Positions 41,601 through 55,000 of a DNA stretch of 64,000 nucleotides are shown piece by piece. Below the pieces are notes generated by a model. It was not told the origin of the DNA. It saw only the letters and a program-made list of their open reading frames with translations, and ran no database searches. A program made the position numbers and the translations under genes. Numbering within the stretch: the stretch's first letter is position 1; every line of letters starts with the position of its first letter. Origin of the DNA: Symbiodinium natans (Eukaryota > Sar > Dinophyceae > Suessiales > Symbiodiniaceae). The stretch lies in the NCBI GenBank assembly GCA_905221605.1, contig CAJNDS010002412.1:660886-724885 (forward strand). The letters run 5' to 3'.

Positions 41601-44600
41601 GTTCGGCCAGGTGCAGGACGGGAGTGGAGACAAGAGTCGGTAGGTGCTCTGAAGTGAGCCCATGCCGTAGTTAACCTCCAAAGAAGGATGCAAGCGCTCA
41701 TTAAAGCGGGAGTCTGGGCCTGCTCCTGGCCCCCGCGTCGGAGGGCGTTGCCACGGCGGGCTGAAGAGCAGAAAGATGTTGTTCGGCCAGGTGCAGGACG
41801 GGAGTGGAGACAAGAGTCGGCAGGTGCTCTGAAGTTAGCCCACGCCGTAGTTAACCTCCAGAGAAGGATGCAAGCGCTCATTAAAGCGGGAGTCTGGGCC
41901 TGCTCCTGTCCCCGAGGTTCATTTCTCAACCCCAGACCCTCGACCCCAAAACTCAAAACTCAAACCCCAAGACCCAAAACCCTAAACCCTAAACCCTAAA
42001 CCCTAAACCCTAAACCCTAAACCACAAACCGCCCCTGGTTGGGCATCGCAGAGCCTCGCCGCAGGCCAGGGAGGTGGCAGGGCGTCTGCGGCTGGGCGAG
42101 GAGGTGGTGGCTTGGTGAACGGAAGCTGGGGCTTTGGGAGCCTCGAGTTCTGGGGTTTAGGGTTTAGGGTTTAGGGTTTAGGGTTTAGGGTTTAGGGTTT
42201 AGGGTTTAGGGTTGAGAGTTGAGGGTTGAGGGTCTCGAGTTCTAGGAGGTTTTAGGGCTCAGGGTTAGGGTGTGTAGGGAGGGGGGGTTTTTGGGGGTGC
42301 TTCGGAACCACAGATTCTTCCACTCCCCTAAACTGTTCAGCCCACCGTAAGATCCTACAAGCACTCCCGCTCCGGGTCGGGTGGAAGTCCGCTTAGTGTT
42401 TGCAAGTCTGCTTTGGGATCTTCAGCTTGTGGTTTCTAAGCGTTTTCTTTATTTCTTTATCAGAGTCGGAGTTTTCTTTTGGCAAGGGGTTTGAGGGTTT
42501 AAGCCCTTGGCCTTTCTGTCTCAAAGTGCCCAGACCGGCATGGTCAGACTCAACCCCAAGCCCCAAAGCCTAAAGCCCAAACCCTAGATGCCTAAACCCG
42601 AAACCCGAAACCCGAAACCCGAAACCCGAAACCCTAAACCCTAAACCCTAAACCCTAAACCCTAAACCCTAAACCCTAAACCCTAAACCCAGGGACCCCA
42701 AGAAGCGGCCCGTGCGCAAGTCGCCGAGGTGAACCGCTGTACCGTCCTTCTCCAGGACGTCGCGGCTTCAACCCCACTCCCCACCCTGAACCCTCAAGCC
42801 TAAACCAGGTTTGGGGTTTAGGGTTTAGGGTTTAGGGTTTAGGGTTTAGGGTTTAGGCTTAGGGGTTAGGGGTTTTGGGTTGGGTTAAAGGGTTTGGGGT
42901 TTGGGGTTTGGGTGTCCAAGGAACTTATGAAGCTTCCAGAGAAATTTCAACCAGCATTTAGGGTTTCGGGTTAGGACCCAGGTCTCCCTGAAGACCAGTA
43001 TGGCTCTCAGTTCAGGGACCAAAAGGAGGGACCTTATAAGAGACCTTCTCTTAATGCAGCCGATCCTATTTTGGAGAGACGTACGCCTTGGGGGTGGGTC
43101 TGGTGGATGTGTAAATGTCAGGAGTTGGCGGACAAGGGAAAGCTCAAGCTGCGAGCAACGGCGCGCCCGACTGTGGAGTAGGGTTTAGGGGCCATCTGGG
43201 GGTTCCCGAAAATAGGGGGTTTAGGGTTTAGGGTTTAGGGTTTAGGGTTTAGGGCATATGGACCGCTAAATAGTAGGATTCCATTATAGTAAGGACCACA
43301 CGAAGGTACCCCTAATTTCGGAAACCCTCACATAGGTTTTTGGGCTTCATTGCCATTGATCTTAGTTCCAAAGAGCAGCTTCTCTTTTGAGGGTTTAGGG
43401 CTGCAGGGTTTAGGGTTTAGGGTTTAGGGTTCTAGGGATTAGGGTTTAGGGTTGAGGGCTTAGGGTTTAGGGCTTCAGGGTTTAGGGTTCAGGGTTCTAG
43501 GGTTGAGGGGTTCAGGGTCCCGTAATCCTGCCTTTGTGAACTGAGATCTCTGATCAGCAGTGCATACTCCTCTCGTTTGTTGTCTTGGGGCTAGTCAGGT
43601 TATATAGTTCCAATAATAGGATTTGCTAGAAGCTCATCTTGCCTTGTGAGACATGCCCCTTTTTCAGCTCTACTCGTCCTACGCTGAAGTGCATCACGAG
43701 CCCTGAAACGTTTATGAATACCAGTTTACGGCAGCGTGGGGCTAGGCTACGGCAGTCAAGAAGGGAAGGAAAGGGAAGGAACCTGCTGTTTTTTTGGGTT
43801 TTGGAGAAGTTCGGACTGAGTTCGGGGCGAATGCAACGTAAGCTCAGAGGCGCCAGGCCCTGGCCAATTGAATTCCTGTCAGCAACAGGCGCCCTACTTC
43901 TGTGCGCTCGTTGACTTGGCGTGTCGGGAGGAGCCAGGGGTATGCAAGGGTTGCATGCGCGGATGTTGTTGCAGGGTTTAGGGTCTAGGGTCTGGGGTTT
44001 AGGGTGTAGGGTCTGGGGTTTAGGGTTTAGGGAGTTGTGTCCAGCAACAAACCGGAATGGAAGTGCTCGGAGATGTCCGCGAGTTCAGGGCTTGGGGATG
44101 GGAGAGTTCAGGTCGAAGACCTTCGTTATCGGGCTCTCCATGGTTCTCCCTAAGGCTCCCTAAGCTTCCCTAAGGTTTGCTGGGTACCTATTCCCCATGA
44201 GCCCCCTCCCTAAACCCTAAACCCTAAACCCTAAACCCTAAATCCTAAATCCTAAACCCTAAACCCTCTAGACCCTAAAGGCCCTAAAGACCCTAAAGAC
44301 CCTAAAGACCCTAAAGACCCTAAAGACCCTAAAGACCCTAAAGACCCTAAAGACCCTAAAGACCCTAAAGACCCTAAAGACCCTGAAGACCCTAAAGACC
44401 CTAAAGACCCTAAAGACCCTAAAGACCCTGAAGACCCTAAAGACCCCAAAAAGCCCAAAAGACCCAAAAGACCCTAAAGACCCTAAAGACCCTAAAGACC
44501 CTAAAGACCCTAAAGACCCTAAAGACCCTAAAGACCCTAAAGACCCTAAAGACCCTAAAAACCCTAAAGACCCTAAAGACCCTAAACCCTAAACCCTAAA

Positions 44601-47600
44601 CTCTAGACCCTAGACCCTAAAGACCCTAAAGACCCTAAAGACCCTAAAGACCCTAAAGACCCTAAAAACCCTAAACCTTAAGAAGCCCTATAAGGGACCT
44701 TCTGCGGCCCAGGAGAAGATTCCCAAGACGCTGCACGATCTCGCGGAGTCCAACATGGCAGCAATAGGCGGTAAGGAGGTGCACCGCAAGAACTGCAGGG
44801 TTTAGGGTTTAGGGTTTAGGGTTTAGGGTTTAGGGTTTAGGGTTTAGGGTTTAGGGTTTAGGGTTTAGGGTTTGGGGTTTAGGATTTCGGCTTTCGGGTT
44901 TAGGGGGTTAGGGCTTTAAGGTTGTTAACGAGTTTCTAGTTCCCCGTAGGGAAGGGGGGAAGGCAGTGCCTTTTTCCACGTTATGTTGCCCTTGTACAAG
45001 CTTCGAGGTATCTCGATGGGGCCTTGGGTGAAGGTTCGGGCTCTTGGGGTTTAGGGTTTAGGGTTTAGGGTTTAGGGTTTAGGGTTGTTGAGTTCGGGTT
45101 TTGGGGCTTGGGGACTTGGAGCTTCCCTGAACCCAGATTTGAATACCCAAGCTGCGTTAGGGTTTAGGGTTTGGGGTTTAGGGTTTAGGGTTTAGGGTTT
45201 CGGGTTTAGGGTTTAGGGTTTAGTGTTTAGTGTTTAGGGTTTAGGGTTTAGGCGGAAACCTTCTTAGTCCCGTAGTGCCCGTAGTGCAGGTGGAGCTCGT
45301 TAGCGTGCAGCGGCACGGCACCCGGGCGGCGATGAAGGTCACCTTGAACCAGGTGCCCGGAGCTTTGGCTTTCGGGTTGGACTTCGGGTTGATCGGGTTT
45401 TTGGGGTTCAGGGTTAGGGTCAGGGTTGCGGAGAGTTCATGGTTCAGGGTTTGGGAGGGCCTAGGGTTCAGGGATGTAGTGTTTCGTGGATGTTGTCGGG
45501 TTGAGGGGTTTTTGGAATTTGGGGTTTAGTGGAAGCTAGTGGAAGCCTACACATCGCACCTGCTGCAGTTTCAGGGTTGCGAGTTCGCTTGGGTCCACGG
45601 CAGGAAGTCCTAAGCTACAGACCCTAGAAGTGGCTTCTGTTCCCCGGCGCACACGGCTTTTGCGCCAACCACCTGCTGGCTGCCTTTGGGATGCTCCCCC
45701 TTATACTACCAGTCCTTGATAGGGATTATAGTAGAGGGTACTATATAATCCCTATTATACTAACAGTCCTTAGTAGGTGAAGGACTGCTAGTTTTAAGGG
45801 GGAGCATCCCAAGATACACCCCAAACACCCCCAGATCCTGCTGCCAGGCCTCCGTGGCGAAGCCGCCATTCAAAAGCCCTCTGAATGTGAATGGTGTGAA
45901 GGCAGGGCGCTGAAGAGTTCAGGGTGTCGGGAATCCGTTAGGGTTTAGGGCTTAGGGCTTAGGGTTGAGGGTTGGGGGTTTAGGGTTTAGGGCACCTCCA
46001 AAACCCCAGGTCTGAATCCTAGAGTCTGCGCCCTCAGCCCCAAAACCTCAGACCCGAAACTCTCGGGGCCACCCAATCTCCAAGCCGGCACCATCACTTC
46101 TATCCCAAGCCCTTAGCCCCAAACCCCAAATCCTTACAGTAACCTTGAGCCCTAAGCCCTTAACGCCTAAACCCCAAGCCGGAAGCCTTGACAATAGGGA
46201 TGGACGCTCGAGTTCCTGCTTCAAGATTTCTGCTCTATGCGCGGGGGTTTTTGCCCCGTTGTTGGGTTTCTTTCGGCCGGAGCTTCGGGAAATTTCGGCT
46301 TGGGGTGTCCAGGGCACGGTCAGTGCTTCTCTACCGAGGCCCTTTGTCATTCTCCTTTACTGGCTGCTTCTTCGTAGGGAATGCGGGAATGAGGTACAGT
46401 GCCCTATATAGTCCCTATGTGTATATATATATATATATGTAGGGCCTTCATTCCCTCATTCCCTGCTAAGAGCCAGGGGGTTTATGCCAGCACCTCTCTG
46501 CGCACGCGGTGCTCCGCCCGTCTGGGGCCGGGCACCAGGGGGTACGATAATCCTTGTTCAGGACTGTTAGTTTAAGGGGGAACATCCCAAGGTCTGTAGT
46601 TGAGCGTCAATGTGATGCTGCTGCTGAGTCCGGGAGATTGGGCACAGCCTGTCGGCTATAGGGCATACCGCCGTGGCCCACTGCCACCCGCTGAAACATT
46701 GCGTCTTCCTTTCTGCCTTGCATTGATGACTGCTCCTGTGTCTCCTGTTCAGTGTGCCGAAAGGGGCGTGGACTGCTGGACCATGGGGCGCCTCCCATGC
46801 CCAGCCGATCTCCCACTTTTGGGTCTTTGCGTCGGGCTGTGGGCCCCTTACACCATTGGGTCAGACACCCTTGGGTCATGCATCTGGATCGCTGTCTGAG
46901 GGAAGATTCGTCCAGGGTCGCATTTCCACAGGGGGTGCCATTCCCCAACCGCCTCAGGAGCTGCACCTGCATGGGTCCAGTTGGGGTCCCCTGTGCATCT
47001 GGGTCTGCCCTGCCAAGCTGTGCACTTTCCTTTGTCATTTGCACAGCAGATTCAAGAAGAAGCCTTTGCCGGCGATATCTCTGGAACCAGGTTTCACCAC
47101 CCTTCTTAGGGTGAATTTAGTAGGGTTTAGAAAACCGCTGCTGGCCGTAAGCCTTTTCCACCAAAACCTTAAACCCTCGGCCCCCGTAAAACCAAGACCT
47201 GCCCCTTTCCCAACCAAAGCAAGAGAAGCAACACCAAAGGCTACTAAAACCAACCATCCCTCTCCCCCCTGACCAAAGCCAGCCCCAGGCAAGCCCAAAA
47301 TTCCCCCCGAGCTTGACAAGGTGGCGCTCACGCCACTGCAGACCACAGGGGGGTCGGAGGCCCGCCGCCCCAGCACCCTATCGCCCTCTGCCCTGCCAGG
47401 GTTTAGGGTTTCGGGGTACTACTAATTTTCGGGGGGCCCTTGTTCAGGTGCCGCATGTCTTGTCAACCACTTGAAACAGCAACGGGCGCCCGGTTACTGG
47501 ACAACCTTTTGAAACCCTAAACTCTAAACCCTAAACCCTAAACCCTAAACCCTAAACCCTAAACCCTAAACCCTAAACCCTAAACCCTAAACCCTAAACC

Positions 47601-48980
47601 CTAAACCTAAACCCTAAACCCTAAGCCCCATACTTCAGAATCCTGCAAAGCAGGTAAGGGACCAGGACCAGGGACCATGAAACTAAGGGCCGGACTTCAA
47701 GCCGGAGGTTCGACATGTTTTTTTCTTTGCTGTCGTGGACGAGGTCATCGTACTCTGGTGCAGGCCAGGCGACTTCTACTTAGTTGTCCAGTAACCTGGG
47801 GGGAATTAAAGGTTAACCTTTCGGATTCTAAGGGGATTACACTACCCCAAAAAGGTTAAAGGTTTTCTACTCTACTACTAGGTCTAGGCCCGAAAACCCT
47901 AGACTCTAGACCCGAAACACTCAAACACTAGGGGGCTCTGCGTGGCTCAGGGTCTTGGAGTTTGAGGGTTTGTAGGTTTAGGGTTTAGGGTTTAGGGTTT
48001 AGGGTTTAGGGTTTAGGGTTTAGGGTTTAGGGTTTAGGGTTTAGGGTTTAGGGTCCTGAGCCCAAGAGTCCTCCACCCCAAAAGTGTCCTACTTTCAGCC
48101 TTAGCTGCCGCCGAGTAGGCCTTCACCATGGCTACGTGGCAGGGGGATGCTGCTGCTGTGACCGAGGCGCCAGAACCGGGTGAAGAGTGGCTGGGGTTTC
48201 GGGTTTAGGGTTTAGGGTTTAGGGTTTAGGGTTTAGGGTTTAGGGCTTCAGAGTTGCCGTTAGGGCTTCAGGTTTCATCAGCAACAAGTGGGCAATAACA
48301 TTCGTACTGTGTGTTGTCGGCATGCGTTCAGTGAACTCGTTTGTCTTGAATGAGTTCCCGCTGTAGTGGTAGGAGTACAAGTTTTGGTGCTCAAGACCAG
48401 CAGTTCCAGACAGTCACCACCAGCATTGGATTCATCGCTCGAACCGCCTCAACCATCCCAAACTCAGTGACCGTTCTCACGTCAACTTGTGCGCAATCCG
48501 CCGCTCCTGATGTTCCCTTTCGCAGGCATCAAAAATCGCGAACCTCAAACCCACAACATCCTCAACCCCTCAAACCTCTAATCCCATTAATTCCCCTAAA
48601 CCCCTAGACCTCTTAAACCCCTAAACCCCTAAAACCCCTAATCCCCCCGTACTCCCCTAAACCCCTAAAATCCCTAAAACCCCTAAACCCTAAACCCCTA
48701 AACCCCCTAAACTGGGACCTTAGAAGTCTCCTCCGAGTCGCGAGGCTGCGCTTGATGCTTGTCTCCGCAAGCAAATCCATGCCTTCAACCAGGCGCAGTG
48801 GGCTTGCGCTCAGGGTCTAAGCAACCCTAAACCCTACTAAACCTAAACCCTAAACCCCTAGACCCTAAACCCTAAACCCTACTAACCCTAAACCCTACGA
48901 ACCCTAAACCCTAAACCCTGAACCCTGAAGCCGTCAGTGATGGCCCTGTTTGGCATCTCTCTCTCTCTCTCCCTCTTTCG

Positions 48981-49033
<53 letters not shown>

Positions 49034-52000
49034 GCTCTTTATAGTAGGTGTGTAGGTTTCACAGTATACGGTTGAAAGTGTCGCAAGAAGTTCCTTAAAG
49101 CCAGACCCTAGAACCTCAACCCTGAAGCCTTGTTCAGGTCAGCTCTTCCCCCATGTGTCACAGCCTCTGGCTCGCCCACAGTCCTCTTTCTGTCTTGCAC
49201 AGGTTTTCGGGTTTAGGGTTAAGGGTTTAGGGTTTAGGGGTTTAGTGTTGAGGGAAGCCGTTAGAGCTAGATGGCTAAACCCCTCAACAACAAGCAAGAG
49301 GAGGCTTCACACCCTTCATCGAGTGGGCGGTGCATAATCCCAGACCCTAAGCCTTGAACTCTCACAGAACCCCAAGAATGCCTGCAAATGTAATTCAAAT
49401 GCCCCCCAAACACCCTAAAGCCTAAGCCCTAAACCCTAAACCCTAAGTCCTAACCCTAAACCCTAAACCCTAAACCCTAAACCCTAAACCCTAAACCCTA
49501 AACCCTAAACCCTAAACCCTAAACCCTAAACCCTAAACCCCAAACCCCAAACCCCAAACCCTAACCCGTCCGTCCTCAGGCGCGATGCGAGGACCTCATC
49601 GCGAAGCACAGCAAAGAGCTCTACCACGTCCGGAAGCCCAGGGGGCAGTTAGGGTTTTGAGGCTTAGTGTGTTAGGGTTTAGGGTTTAGGGTTTAGGGTT
49701 TAGGGTTTAGGGTTAAGGGTGTAGGGTTTTCGGCTTAGTGTTTAAGGGTTAGGGTTTGGGGTTCAGGGTTTAGGGTTTTGGGTTAGGGTTTGGGTTAGGG
49801 TTTTGGGTTCAGGGTTTAGGGTTGATGGTTGAGGGTTTAGGGTTGATGGTTTTAGGGGCTTGGGAGGCTAGCCCTTTTGCCGGGACATGCTCAGTGCTGG
49901 CGCTGTACTTTCAGCATCGAAACCTGAACCCAAACCCCACGTTCCGGCAGGCCTTGATCGCCTCTCTGTAGCCCTAAACCCCCAAACCCTAAACCCCAAA
50001 CCCTACACCCCAAACCCTAGCCAATGCCCTTAAAAGACCCTATGGCCCCAAGCCCGCCACCCTAACCTCCATCCCTGGTCCCCCCAATTTTAAATCCCAA
50101 ATCCCAGAATCTGAGAAGCTTAAATCTCAAAGCCCCCTAAAAACAAACCCCTAAGCCCAAAACCCTAAACCCCAAACCCGAACACCACTCTAGAGCCTCA
50201 AGCTCCGAAGCCCTGAAGCCCGAAAGCCGTGAGCCGTGGAAGGATCTCTCCAGGACGCGGTCTCACGCCACCTACTTGGAAGACGAGGCCCCTGAAGCCC
50301 CAAGCCCCAAACCCCAAACCCTAAACCCTAAACACTAAACCCTAAACCCCCAAACCCCCAAACCTCTCCGCATGTTGCCAGGAACATATACGACGCTACG
50401 TGGTTCGGCTGGGCCTCGCGGTGCAGGCCTAAGCCCTGAAGCCCCAAAATCCCTAGACCCCTCAAAACCCCTAAACTCCCTCTTGAACCCCCAGGCCCCA
50501 AGCCCTAAACCCTATACCCTACACCCTAAACCCTAAACCCTACACCCTAAACCCTAAACCCTAAGCCCTAAACCCTAAACCCTGAACCCTTCACCCTAAA
50601 CCCTACACCTTAGACCCTACACCTTAAACCCTAAACCCTAAACCCTAAACCCTAAACCCTAAACCCTAAACCCTAAACCCTAAACCCAAAAGCACCAAAC
50701 CCCGCCGACGCCATGATGGTTTAGGGAGCTTCAGGTCATCAAGTTGACCCCCCATGAAGCCTGAAGCCCGAAGCGTTTTTTTAGGCCGGGAGCCCTTTAA
50801 CGAATGGTTTAGGGGTCCGGGTTTAGGCTTTAGGGCACTCGGTTGCTGAAACTCACCTTTGCTAAACCCTAAACCCTAAACCCTAAACCCTAAACCCTAA
50901 ACCCTAAACCCTAAACCCTAAACCCTAAGAGACCCCTTTGGAGGTGGTGGCCCCGGCGAGGCACATCGCCTTCCAAGCTCTGCGGCTGCTCGGCTGGGGG
51001 GTTTTAGTAGGATTTAGGGTTTTGGGTTTTAGGGTTTAGGGTTCAGGGGGGTAGGGTTTTTGGGGGATGTTGTTTTCCTTCAGGCAGTTGTTGGGTTTTT
51101 TCGAGTTTAGAGCAACAGCAAATGGTCTTTCGGTGGGGAAGTTGGGTACAGTCCATCTTGGAAAGTCCCGACTTGAGCGTTTTGCATATCTGGGGGCAAA
51201 CAGGTTGGCCTCGGGGGCCGGGGCGGGGGGTGTTGAGACAACGACATCGCCCTAAACCCTAAACCCTAAACCCGAAACCCTAAACCCTAAACCCTAAACC
51301 CTATATCCTAAATTGACTATAAGCCCTACTTCGAACCAAAGTGCTCCCCGCGGTGGCCAATCGCTCCGCGCAGGCAGGACGTCCTGAAGAAGGGAAAGGC
51401 TGAAACAGGGTGAGTCAGGGTTTAGGGTTTAGGTTTAAGGGTTTAGGCTTTAGGGTTTAGGCTTCAGCGTTCTGGGCTTTGCTGACCGAACTCGCCAGTA
51501 GTTGAGATGCTTTCCTTTCTGGTTGATGGAGAAGTGCGTTGGTTCTCACAGCCCCTTGACGTGGTTCGTTTCCCTCACCCCACTCCGCGCGCTTCGAGGG
51601 GGAGTCCGGGTTCATGGGTTCAGGGTCAACGGGTTAATGGTAGTTTGGGACTGGGGTCTAGGTCAATAATGGAGTTCACGATAACTAGGGGCCCTACCTA
51701 GCCCTAACATTGACCCCGACCCCCCACCCGTCTTGCATTTGAGTCTCCGGGCCTTCCTTCACTAGCTAGCGGAGCCCCCCTGCCATGTAGTGTTAGTTTA
51801 CGTTTTGGGTTGGGCTACAGGGGTTCGTGGATTGAAGGGTCGATGGTTTAGGGTTGCGGGTTTAAGGTGTTTAGGGTTTTGGGATTCAGGGTTTAGGGTT
51901 CAAGGTTTAGGGTTTAGGGTTTAGGGATTCAGGGTACCATGTCTCCCGGCCTTGGTGTTTAGGGTTTAGGGCTGGGGCCCGCCATCAACACAGAGTTTAA

Positions 52001-55000
52001 GCTTTAGGACGTAGATGGGCATTGGGGATCGCCAGCTTCGGGTTCGAGCGTGCGACCGCTCTAACCCTAAGCTCTAAACCCTAAACCCTAATCCCGAAGC
52101 CCTAAGCCCCTAAACCCTAAACCCTAAACCCTAGACCCTAACAGCTCTGAACAGGGCCTGATGGAGCACACGCTGGCGTCCGCGGCCATGGCCGCGGCCA
52201 TCTTCGTGGTGAGCTGGCTCCTGGATGCAGAGCAGAAGCCCAGGCGGGGGCTGGGGGAGTTTGGGGTTTGGGGTTTAGGGTTTAGGGTTTAGGGTTTGGG
52301 GTTTTGGGTTTGGGGTTTAGGGTTTAGGGTTTGGGGTTTAGGGTTTGGGGTTTAGGGTTTAGGGTTTAGGGAGGGTCTTGGGGAACGCGGGGCTTGTAGG
52401 GATCTTGGTTTAGGGTTTGAGGCTTCGCGATCCGATGTCCAGGACTGCTTTGGACTCACTCTTGCGTACGTATGGTTGTGCAGGCGGATTAAACCCCAAA
52501 ACCCTAAACCCCTAATCCTTGAACCACAAGGCAAAAACAATGGAATCCAGCCCCAGACAGCGAACGATGTGAAGGCCGAGCACCCCGAATCCTAACTAAG
52601 CACGAAACCCTTAAACCCTTAAACCCTTAAACCCTTAAACCCTTAAACCCTTAAACCCTTAAATCCCTAAACCCTTAAAACCTTAAACCCTTAAACCCTT
52701 AAACCCTTAAACCCTTAAACCCTTAAACCCTTAAACCCTTAAACCCTTAAACCCTTAAACCCTTAAACCCTTAAACCCTTAAACCCTTAAACCCTAAACC
52801 CTAAACCTTAAACGCCCCACTCAAGCCCTAAAATACGGGGCGAAGTCATCACAAGGCCATCGGGCTTTCCCTAACTTCGCGGGCCCTTACCCCAGCCCTT
52901 TTTTAAGAAGACACGAATTTAGACACCTGCTCCAAACCATACACCCTAAACCCCAAAGCGGCGAGAGCTGCAGGGCTCTGGCTGGAGGCTCTATTCACCC
53001 CTTCCCCCTCTTAGAAGGTTTCGGGTTAGGGTTCGGGGTTTAGGGTTTGGGACTTTGGGGACACAAGAGTAGGAACCTAAGGACACAAGGACCGCAGGGT
53101 TTCAGGTGCTTTCGAAGCTTTAAGGGCTTTGGGGGTTTTGGGGCTTTGCGGGGTTCAGGCTGGCAGAAGTTGCGACGGTCGTCAAGGTGAGCGAGGGCTC
53201 TGTACAGGCCAGCGGAACTGTTGGGCCCAAACCCAAAACCCAAACCCTAAACCCAAAACCCGGAAGCCAAAACTCATACCCGAAGCCCTGGCTGCGGACT
53301 TCACAGCGTAAAGCTAAAGTGGGTTTCCCAAAATTAGGTATTCTGGGTTCCTTGTGCAGGTGATTATATTTTAAGGCTTTGCAAGGGGTATCCCTATTCT
53401 GGGAAATGCCCAAATCAAGGTACCATGGTATACACCAACCTAAATGGTATGGTTTCGGTTGTGGCAGCTTAGTTTGGTGAGGTTTCCGAGCGTCAGGGGC
53501 ACCCGTGTTGGGCGTCCTATGACAAGGATCATCATGTTCTGGGGTGGGGGACCTCTATTTTCAGCATTTCGGCTATACTACTTACACTATACCCCAAGCC
53601 CCAAAAGAACAGTCTCAGTTGAACTTCCTTAACAGTATCCCAGCCAAGCTCCATACCAAGCTGCCAAAGCCTCCCTCCTGGGCAGCTGCGGGTTTCCTGG
53701 GCCGTCGAAGCTGCAGGAAGGGTTTAGGATTTGGGGGTTGAGGATGTTTAGGGTTGTGGCTTTCTTTGAATGGAACCCTAAAGCCTGAAACTCTAAACCC
53801 GAAACTGCTCTCTCAGCTGCGTCTTCGCTTTGCCGGCCTGCCTGTCCTCGGCATTCCCCTCAACCCTGAACCCTAAACCCCAAACCCCAAACCTTAACCC
53901 TTAAACCCTAAACCATCGCGGGCCACGAGAAATGCGCTTGCTAGGTGGCCTACCGCTCCATCAGGGAGAGGTTGAGGTCCTTGCTGCCCAAGGACCTACA
54001 CAGCAAGCCCTTGAGCCCTTCAGCCTGAAAGCCCTAGGACCCACAGCAGACCCTTCTTCCCTTTTCTATGGGTGTAGGGTTTAGGGTTTAGGGTTTAGGG
54101 TTTAGGGTTTAGGGCTACCAGGACCCAGAGCAGGCCCTTAGGGTTTACGGCTACTAGGCCCCAGAGTCGGCCCTGATTCCTCTTTGTTGTAGGGTTTAGC
54201 GGCCTCTCAAAAACCAAAATGGGTAACTCCTGGCTCTAGCCACCGCCCTGTGCAGTCCATAACCGAAGCTTGAAGTGTTCGGCAAGTTCCAAACCTAGAT
54301 GATGCAGTCTGTGCATGATACCGCAGATACATGGGGGTTGATATAGACCCAAATAGAGGGATCCTCATTATACCTCAATAAGGTACCCCGAATTTCGGAA
54401 ACCCCCTCAGTCACATTGTAGGACATTTTCTTTTGTGACACGCTAATTCAAACACAATGCCACCACGTAATGCATCGGCACCGAGCAGCTGCAAAGACCC
54501 CCTCCCAAAGTAGCAGACATGTGTCGGTTTTGCAGCAGTTTTACAAGACGCGTAAACCCTAAACCCTAAACCCCAAACCCTATGCAGCTCAGCCCGAAGT
54601 TCATGGAACACAGCCTTCAACGAGTCGCTGACGAAATTTTCCTTTTCTTATTTAGGACTTGAGACCCTTCGTCCTTAGGAGTATGGTGGTGGTTTGGTCC
54701 GCCTACTCTGCAGCTGGGGTCAGAAGGACTTCGTCATCCGCTACAAGCTGGGAATCGAAGGCTTGCCAAAGCCGCAGGACCCGCCCTCGCGGAAGCGCTG
54801 GGGGCCCCAAGGTTTTGGGGCTTGGGGTGCTTTATTGAGGGGGCGCGCTGGTGCTAAAAGGTTCCGGGTGCGCGCCCCGCATCGCATAGCCAGCGTAGCC
54901 CCACCCCTGCTTTCGCTCCACCCTCGTCTTGACCTCAACGGGTTTAGGGTTTCCTTGCTTTCCGTGCTCATGTTTGTCATTCTTGCTGACGCTGCGACCA

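Noticed and set aside
39870-41813. Long minus-strand frame as a 647-residue protein
   Set aside because: The frame is open because the unit length is a multiple of three; another frame is open too, and the array lies in an intron of the opposite strand.
39967-41911. CRISPR array
   Set aside because: Units are 180 bp and contiguous with no spacers, in a eukaryotic gene.
44252-44467. Gly-Leu-Ser repeat protein on the minus strand
   Set aside because: Translation of the CCCTAAAGA array only.
45275-45360. Histidine acid phosphatase by an RHGTRA motif
   Set aside because: One six-residue match in a short island; no other part of the family is nearby.
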